From NCBI GenBank assembly GCA_964594115.1, contig CAZQLD010000008.1, positions 1-45,837 of the forward strand: a stretch of 45,837 bases of DNA. Reading direction: 5' to 3'. The translations under genes and the position numbers were made by a program. Positions 41,385-45,837 of the stretch are shown here, in pieces (position 1 is the first letter of the stretch; every line of letters begins with the position of its first letter). The notes under the pieces are model-generated. The model had not been told where the DNA came from, searched no databases, and saw only the letters and a program-made list of their open reading frames with translations. The DNA is from MFWN01 sp964594115 (lineage in GTDB: Archaea; Nanobdellota; Nanobdellia; Pacearchaeales; GW2011-AR1).

Positions 41385-41762
41385 ATGGAAACAAATCTAG
41401 AATATAAAAAAGCTCAAAAATCTTTAGAAAAATTAACATCTAAAGGTAGAAGAGTCTTTTCTGATGATGGAATTACTGCTATTTTAAGTGCTATATCTCC
41501 TGATGCTATTAAGGACATACTAAAGATTGTTAGAAAATATAATTTTATTCTTATTAAACAAAACAGAGTTTCTGACAATATCTTGGAGATTAAAGCATTT
41601 TTTCAAGGATTTTTAGGAGATTATACATCTGGAGATCCTTTGGATGTGGAGAGTTATTGGGAAAGAATAGAACAAGGATCAAAGGCCTTGGATGTATATA
41701 ATATGATTGGAGTAGATTCTAACCGCAGGTTAGGTAGTCTGGTTTCTGTGTGTGGTGTATGA
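41385..41762 (+). CDS. Orphan small protein (island)
   Basis: The 125-residue product is unrecognised; helical N-terminus YKKAQKSLEKLTSKGRRVF and a middle IKDILKIVRKYNFILIKQN, ending VDSNRRLGSLVSVCGV. Its TGA overlaps the flank of repeat R2 directly. TATA candidate ATTATTAAAAACTATTAAAT lies 15-35 nt upstream. Confidence 0.6.
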   Translation: METNLEYKKAQKSLEKLTSKGRRVFSDDGITAILSAISPDAIKDILKIVRKYNFILIKQNRVSDNILEIKAFFQGFLGDYTSGDPLDVESYWERIEQGSKALDVYNMIGVDSNRRLGSLVSVCGV

Positions 41763-41766
41763 AGCA

Positions 41767-41846
41767 AAAACCCTAAAAACCCTTATTTCTAAATATATTC
41801 TGCAGAATATATTTTTTTAAAAAGAACTTATAAGTAAGAATATATG
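41767..41846 (+). repeat. Island repeat R2 (type A), ends on ATG
   Basis: An 80-nt unit near-identical to R4 (44996-45075). It consists of the shared core, a 24-bp perfect palindrome at 41791-41814 centred on CTGCAG followed by T7, then TTATAAG and ATG. Identity with R4 stops at the ATG. Here the ATG opens only a 34-codon frame, antisense to the end of the radical SAM gene. The palindrome plus T-run looks like a terminator; TTTAAAAAG could be a TATA box for the ATG. Confidence 0.85.
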
Positions 41847-41865
41847 AGAAGAATACAAAATAGAT

Positions 41866-43338
41866 TCAAACTTCAAAACCATAACTCCTCATTTTTTCAT
41901 GATAACAATTCATTCCAAAAGCAAGCTCAGGAAATCTTTCTAACTTTTCTTTAATTCTTTTCTTTCTATGGGGATTTAGTAAAAAACCTTGTAAAATAGA
42001 ACTCAAAGCTTTACTATATTGTTTAAGAGTTAAGCAATCTGATTTGATAATTGGTTGCTGGCATGTAAAATCGCGCCAGTTATTAGTTAATAAACTGCCT
42101 TTGACTTGTTCATAAAGAGGGCTTCCAGGATATGGCACAAGATAAGTAACTCTCAAATCATCAAATAAACCAAGAATCTTACTATCTTTACAAGCATCAA
42201 TTGCATCTTGAGAAGTTTTAGGAGTTATCATGAAAAAACCCCTAAAAACAGCGCCGTATTTATCAAAAGATTCTGAAGCAAACATTAAATTATCAACAGA
42301 ATGTCTTTTAGAAAGATACATTTCATCCTGTTCTGTTAATCCTTCAATCCCCAGTCCTGCTTTAAAACCAAAAAAAGTTTTAGAGACTGCTTTTAATAAA
42401 TCATCTGTTACCATTAGCTTTCCATTGGGGCTTTCTAGCCTCCATAACTGATAGAAACTAGATTTTTTAGCCAAATCTCTTCTTTGAATTTCTTCTGAAA
42501 ATGCTAAAATTCTATTAGGATCTCTATTAGCAGTAGGTGCATAGTCAACAATTAAATCTACGTTTCTTTTTTTAATTAAAGACTCAACTTCGTCAACCAA
42601 ACTATTTATTGAATGGGTTCTTACTTTCTTTCCATAAACATTTTGAGTAGAGCAAAAACCACAAGCATATGGGCACCCTCTTTCACTAACTATTACTGTA
42701 ATTCCTTTATCAGTATCAGTTCTTGCAATTAAACCATCAAAAATATTATTTTTTAATTCTTCATCGGTCCAGGTAATTAAAGGTAAGGAATCTAAATCTC
42801 CAATTAAATCTTGTCTTGGATTTACGTTTAATTTTCCTCTTTTTAAATAAGCTAGACCTTTGATATCTAATTTATCATTATCTAAGCTGCCTTTTTTAAC
42901 GCTTGACACAATCTCATTAAGTGTTTTTTCGCCTTCTCCAATAACTAAGAAATCAATTCCTGAAGGATCGGTGTCAGGAGGACATTTTTCAGGACTTAAA
43001 GATTGCGGGAAAGCTGAAGTATGGTATCCTCCGACAACAGTAACTATCTCTTGATTTTCTTGTTTTAGGTTTTTCATAACTTCTGCTGCCAAAGGAAATT
43101 CACATGTACTTGCTGTTGCTGCAGCTACTCTCGGATTATTAGAAAGGATCTCTCCAGTCAGCGCTTTCAGGGATTTTTGGCCTTGAGTTGTGATAACAGA
43201 ATTATGGTCCTTAACTCTCAGATATTCTTGTAAAGATTTAAGGCTTAAAGGAGCTGTCTGACACTGCCTAATAGAAGCTGAACCACCAGTAACATCCCCT
43301 TCTGTTTCAAATAAAACAACGTCAATCTTTTTATTCAT
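41866..43338 (-). CDS. B12-binding-domain radical SAM protein (paralog 2)
   Basis: This 490-residue protein has an N-terminal B12-binding-like domain with VVGGYHTSAFP and GIDFLVIGEGEKTLNEI. The cluster motif ERGCPYACGFC gives C222, C226, C229. A radical SAM barrel follows; the C-terminal helical region is similar in plan to paralog 1. The substrate is unknown. It overlaps the AbrB-like microprotein by 4 nt (ATGA), so it is translationally coupled, and is divergent from TrmB paralog 3. Confidence 0.87.
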   Translation of the reverse strand: MNKKIDVVLFETEGDVTGGSASIRQCQTAPLSLKSLQEYLRVKDHNSVITTQGQKSLKALTGEILSNNPRVAAATASTCEFPLAAEVMKNLKQENQEIVTVVGGYHTSAFPQSLSPEKCPPDTDPSGIDFLVIGEGEKTLNEIVSSVKKGSLDNDKLDIKGLAYLKRGKLNVNPRQDLIGDLDSLPLITWTDEELKNNIFDGLIARTDTDKGITVIVSERGCPYACGFCSTQNVYGKKVRTHSINSLVDEVESLIKKRNVDLIVDYAPTANRDPNRILAFSEEIQRRDLAKKSSFYQLWRLESPNGKLMVTDDLLKAVSKTFFGFKAGLGIEGLTEQDEMYLSKRHSVDNLMFASESFDKYGAVFRGFFMITPKTSQDAIDACKDSKILGLFDDLRVTYLVPYPGSPLYEQVKGSLLTNNWRDFTCQQPIIKSDCLTLKQYSKALSSILQGFLLNPHRKKRIKEKLERFPELAFGMNCYHEKMRSYGFEV

Positions 43339-43463
43339 TTTAAAACCTGGATTTTAATTTCAACAATTTTTCCAGGAGATAGTTTTTCTTGTAGTATTTT
43401 AGGCACAACTATAATTGCCTGATTGCCATGCTTTGCGATCTTTTTGGTTAATATATATTTCAT
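43335..43463 (-). CDS. AbrB-like microprotein (42 residues)
   Basis: A short gene missed by length filters: MKYILTKKIAKHGNQAIIVV followed by PKILQEKLSPGKIVEIKIQ and VLK. The pattern KHGNQAIIVVPK...L.PG..VEI is that of SpoVT/AbrB swapped-hairpin domains, which bind DNA or act as antitoxins. It lies directly before the radical SAM gene with an ATGA overlap, and its leader carries competing hairpins. It could be a small cofactor or regulator of the enzyme; unproven. Confidence 0.75.
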   Translation of the reverse strand: MKYILTKKIAKHGNQAIIVVPKILQEKLSPGKIVEIKIQVLK

Positions 43464-43472
43464 TTTATTTTA

Positions 43473-43502
43473 CTCAGAATTGCTCTGAGGCTTAACACCT
43501 CA
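43473..43502 (-). promoter_or_regulatory. Mutually exclusive hairpins in the AbrB-radical SAM leader
   Basis: On the transcript (minus strand) TGAGG pairs with CCTCA (plus coordinates 43498-43502/43486-43490). Alternatively CTCAGA pairs with TCTGAG (43484-43489/43473-43478). The two stems share the CCTCAGA segment and cannot both form. The second stem lies 10 nt before ATG 43463. This is the geometry of an attenuator or small riboswitch. Confidence 0.4.
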
Positions 43503-43534
43503 AATGTAAATCTTATAGAATTTTATTTAAATTT

Positions 43535-43557
43535 TTGCTGTGGAAAAAACTCAACAA
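43535..43557. promoter_or_regulatory. Imperfect operator of TrmB paralog 3
   Basis: Arms TTGCTGTG/CTCAACAA pair at six of eight positions around a 7-nt A-rich spacer. The outer halves TTGCTGT and CAACAATA repeat those at the paralog 2 operator. TATA candidates TTTATTTAAAT (for the minus genes) and GATTTAAAAAT (43564-43574, for ATG 43596) lie on either side, the same arrangement as at the other two TrmB loci. Confidence 0.5.
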
Positions 43558-43595
43558 TAGAAAAGATTTAAAAATCAGGGAAAATAATAAGTTAT

Positions 43596-44339
43596 ATGGA
43601 AGAAGAACTAGAATTATTGGGGTTGAATGAGGTGGATATTAGGGTATACTTAACTTTGTTAAGGTTAGGAGAAAGTTCTGCAGCGCAAATAGCTGCAAAA
43701 GCCGAGATTCCAAGAGCTTCAATATATGATATTTTAGAAAGATTAGAGCAAGAAGGCCTTGTTAGCTACATTATTAAGGACTTTAAGAAGTATTTTTCAG
43801 CAGCAGAGCCTGAAACAATTATTAAGAATCTCGAATATAAAAAACAAAAAATAAGAGATATTTTACCAGAACTAAAAGATATGAAGAATACAATTTCTGA
43901 GACAATAAAAACAGAAGTTTATGAAGGAAAAAAAGGAATACAGACAATAATGAATTTAATTTTAGAAGAAAAAGAATTGCATGTTATGGGGGCATCTAGA
44001 AAAAGCGGGGAAGTTATGCCTTATTTTGTGGAAAAATGGCATAGAGAAAGAATAAAAAGAAAAATTCAGGTAAAAATAATCTACAACGACTCACCACAAA
44101 TAAGAAAGTCTCTAAAAGATGAGAAAGTAAGGAAAATGCTAGGAGTTAAAAAAGGATGGAACTACAAATTCTTACATACAAACTACCTTTCTCCTGTTAT
44201 GACACTTGTTTTTGGAGACAACACAGCTTTAATTAACTGGGTTAAAGCCAGCCCTTCAGTAATACACATAAAAAGTAAGGACATTGCAGAAACCTATAAA
44301 GAATATATTATGAATTTGTGGAAGATTGCGGAGAAGTGA
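43596..44339 (+). CDS. TrmB-family transcriptional regulator (paralog 3)
   Basis: In this 247-residue protein the winged helix (about 8-70; recognition helix PRASIYDILERLEQEGLVSY) is followed by coiled coil YKKQKIRDILPELKDM. An effector-like domain opens TEVYEGKKGIQTIM and includes VMGASRKSGEVMPYFVEKWH. It is divergent from the AbrB-radical SAM operon through its operator. The TGA is followed after 4 nt by repeat R3. Confidence 0.82.
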   Translation: MEEELELLGLNEVDIRVYLTLLRLGESSAAQIAAKAEIPRASIYDILERLEQEGLVSYIIKDFKKYFSAAEPETIIKNLEYKKQKIRDILPELKDMKNTISETIKTEVYEGKKGIQTIMNLILEEKELHVMGASRKSGEVMPYFVEKWHRERIKRKIQVKIIYNDSPQIRKSLKDEKVRKMLGVKKGWNYKFLHTNYLSPVMTLVFGDNTALINWVKASPSVIHIKSKDIAETYKEYIMNLWKIAEK

Positions 44340-44343
44340 ATAG

Positions 44344-44401
44344 AAAACCCTAAAAACCCTTAATTCCTAATATTTTCACCCTTAGGGGAAAGAGTTCTGA
44401 T
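44344..44401 (+). repeat. Island repeat R3 (type B)
   Basis: The core AAAACCCTAAAAACCCTTA is shared with the other copies, then AATTCCTAA. The ACCCTTAGGGG-AAAGAGTTCTGAT half matches R1. The upstream TAGA is shared with R4. It lies between the TrmB paralog 3 stop and the 182-residue ORF. Confidence 0.8.
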
Positions 44402-44423
44402 AAATTAAATTAATATAAGAAAA

Positions 44424-44972
44424 ATGTCGCAAGAAGGTTGGGAATCTGTTGATGGAAAAAAACAAAAGATCACAGTAATTCGTTTAGTGCCAGGTATGAA
44501 AACCTCTACTTATCATGTATATGAACCTGGAAATCCAAATATTTGTTTAGATGAGCCATGGACACACCCAACAATTATCCTTCCTTGTACATTTGAAACA
44601 TTTCAAAGAAAAACAGAGGAGATTCCTTATGAAGTGCAAGGCTCTACTGAAAAAGGAATAATTGAACTCTTAGAAGTCTTAGTAAGAGATAATAAACTTA
44701 TAAAGGAAATTTCAGTTAGACCTAAAAATAAGGAGGAAAATAAAACTATTTTTTATCGAAATTTTACTTATGATTTAAATAGTTCTACTGTTCTTCCAGA
44801 TAATTTTAAGAATTTTGTTTTTTCAACTTATATGACGATTCCAAGTTCATCTCAGGGGATTTTTAATAAACAGATTCAAGCACATTTAGAAGAATTAGCA
44901 AATGGAAATTCAGCGATTGCATATGATTTGGATACTTGTATTAATTATATGATAAAAGAAGCTGGAATGTAA
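44424..44972 (+). CDS. Orphan protein (island)
   Basis: The 182-residue product is unrecognised: WESVDGKKQKITVIRLVPGM, a proline/aromatic region (DEPWTHPTIILPCTFETFQR) and a helical C-terminus. The two cysteines in the first half and one in LDTCINY do not form a known motif. It follows R3 and precedes R4, probably an island passenger. Confidence 0.62.
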   Translation: MSQEGWESVDGKKQKITVIRLVPGMKTSTYHVYEPGNPNICLDEPWTHPTIILPCTFETFQRKTEEIPYEVQGSTEKGIIELLEVLVRDNKLIKEISVRPKNKEENKTIFYRNFTYDLNSSTVLPDNFKNFVFSTYMTIPSSSQGIFNKQIQAHLEELANGNSAIAYDLDTCINYMIKEAGM

Positions 44973-44995
44973 TAATTTTTATTTTTTTAAGATAG

Positions 44996-45075
44996 AAAAC
45001 CCTAAAAACCCTTATTTCTAAATATATTCTGCAGAATATATTTTTTTAAAAATAACTTATAAGTAAGAATATATG
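44996..45075 (+). repeat. Island repeat R4 (type A), ends on ATG of a 143-residue ORF
   Basis: An 80-nt unit matching R2. The 24-bp perfect palindrome lies at 45020-45043, followed by a T-tract, TTTAAAAAT (TATA candidate centred about 24 nt before the ATG) and TTATAAGTAAGAATAT-ATG. Here the ATG begins a real-looking ORF, unlike in R2, so R4 probably combines a terminator for the gene upstream with a promoter for the gene downstream. Confidence 0.85.
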
Positions 45076-45504
45076 GCAGGCATAGCTTCTGTAACTGGCT
45101 GGCTTTTAAAACAAAGCCCAGACATTGTTGAAAAATTAGATAGACGAGGGGATGTAGTTAGGATTAAGAATGCTTTGGAACTAGGATTAGAAGGTGTAGA
45201 ATTATTAGCTCCACAAGAAATTGATGTTTATCAGGTTAAAGGAAAAGTAAGATTTGGAAAATTGTTCTTTTTTACAGCAAGAGCAGATAATGATACAACC
45301 CCTGCATATTGTTCTTGTGTTAGCACTTTAGGAACTCATTTACATCGTGATGAAAAAGCAAGGATAATTCTATTGAATCCTTGGTATAGTAGTCCAGACA
45401 GTTCAAAGATATTTCACAGACTTGGAGTCTCTAGTAAAAAACTAAGGGTTTATCTTGCAGATTGCACAAGGCAAGAAGGAAGACATCCTTTTCTTAGAGG
45501 ATAG
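45073..45504 (+). CDS. Orphan protein (island)
   Basis: The 143-residue product is unrecognised: GIASVTGWLLKQSPDIVEKL, helical VVRIKNALELGLEGVELLAP, then KLFFFTARADNDTTPAYCSC and HLHRDEKARIILLN. Three Cys and two close His residues (CSCVSTLGTHLH) might bind metal. It ends in TAG. Its start codon is supplied by repeat R4. Confidence 0.6.
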   Translation: MAGIASVTGWLLKQSPDIVEKLDRRGDVVRIKNALELGLEGVELLAPQEIDVYQVKGKVRFGKLFFFTARADNDTTPAYCSCVSTLGTHLHRDEKARIILLNPWYSSPDSSKIFHRLGVSSKKLRVYLADCTRQEGRHPFLRG

Positions 45505-45528
45505 AAAAAGATAAAAAGTAGTGGGTTG

Positions 45529-45747
45529 TTAATGATTTTTATTCTTCCCTTTAATATATTTTAGAAATGTGAGAAATATACTTACAATAACCGCCACAAC
45601 ACCTGATGAAGTATTGCTAAGAGGAAATGTAGGATAAAGCTATTTTGCTATAGCTAATGCTACAAAAATCAAGACGGCGGATAAGACAAAGACCCTAAAC
45701 GCCCCTTCTATATCTTCCATTATATCTTGTGACCAATGTTTTTTCAT
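45529..45747 (-). pseudogene. Small two-helix membrane protein interrupted by an in-frame TAG
   Basis: Read from ATG 45747, the frame gives 35 residues (MKKHWSQDIMEDIEGAFRVF then a transmembrane stretch), then TAG at 45640-45642. It continues open in the same frame to TAA at 45529-45531, including a second hydrophobic stretch (GVVAVIVSIFLTFLKYIKGK). Both sides look coding, so this is probably a single nonsense mutation in a 72-codon membrane protein; programmed readthrough is possible but unsupported. Confidence 0.5.
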
Positions 45748-45837
45748 GTGATTAAAGGTGATTTAAGAATTAAATAGTTTTCCCTTACCATACTTAACCT
45801 CCCATCCGTATCTTAAACAAATTAAAAAACATCTTTG

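Noticed and set aside
41031..45075. CRISPR array
   Set aside because: Only four repeats, hundreds of nt apart with ORFs between, and no spacers of constant size or cas genes.
32516..45642. Pyrrolysine recoding of TAG
   Set aside because: Other genes appear to stop at TAG (4321, 39599, 45504) and no methylamine genes or pylT are in the window; nonsense mutation is simpler.
1..45837. Insertion sequence or transposase
   Set aside because: No DDE or HUH transposase-like frame was seen; the only recombinase trace is the integrase remnant at 314.

Overview
The window looks like chromosome from a small-genome archaeon, most likely of the DPANN group (Woesearchaeota/Pacearchaeota-like). The evidence is the archaeal-type ribosomal proteins (eL32, eL19, eS4), archaeal SecY, DUF106/EMC3, AglB, prefoldin alpha, an AMP phosphorylase, TATA boxes about 25-30 nt before starts, AT-rich codon use and gene junctions of the form TAA-A-ATG or ATGA. 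The lineage is inferred from protein resemblance only; no search was run.

Layout. (1) 1-3430: an intron-containing tRNA-Ser(UGA) followed by a decayed integrated element. It holds an integrase N-terminus joined to the C-terminal half of a Dam-type methylase, then a divergent TrmB regulator / radical SAM pair. The last 11 nt of the tRNA, counting its discriminator base, recur exactly at 3381-3391. (2) 3434-10934: a putative lipoprotein, two PGF-pre-PGF surface proteins, AMP phosphorylase, an AI-2E-type permease and small hypotheticals. (3) 11000-28248: one long co-directional S10/spc ribosomal protein operon ending in secY, with eleven non-ribosomal genes threaded between the ribosomal ones (DnaQ-like exonuclease, MazG-like pyrophosphohydrolase, MBL hydrolase and eight proteins I do not recognise). 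(4) 28318-34398: HD hydrolase, a porin-like beta-barrel protein divergent from a second TrmB regulator, DUF106, VanZ, prefoldin alpha, a ribose-1,5-bisphosphate isomerase-like protein and SpoIIM. (5) 34412-40976: an N-glycosylation block (zinc ribbon, AglB, GlcNAc-1-P transferase, flippase), a polysaccharide deacetylase and a methyltransferase. (6) 41031-45747: an accessory island of orphan ORFs punctuated by four copies of a repeat in two types (order B-A-B-A). At its centre is a third TrmB regulator divergent from an AbrB-like microprotein plus a radical SAM protein.

How they connect. Three TrmB-like regulators each face a divergent target (two radical SAM proteins and one beta-barrel protein). 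The shared promoter region always carries an inverted repeat lying between the two TATA boxes, and the half-sites are related (TGTCGT/ACGACA; TTGCTGT/CAACAA). This looks like a repeated regulator-target module within one regulatory family. AMP phosphorylase and the R15P isomerase-like gene supply two of the three steps of the archaeal AMP-RuBisCO salvage route; the RuBisCO is not in the window. AglB, AglH-type transferase and flippase form a surface glycosylation unit that could modify the Ser/Thr/Asn-rich surface proteins.

Limits. All functions come from reading motifs by eye. Operators, RNA structures and attachment sites are sequence patterns without alignment or expression support.
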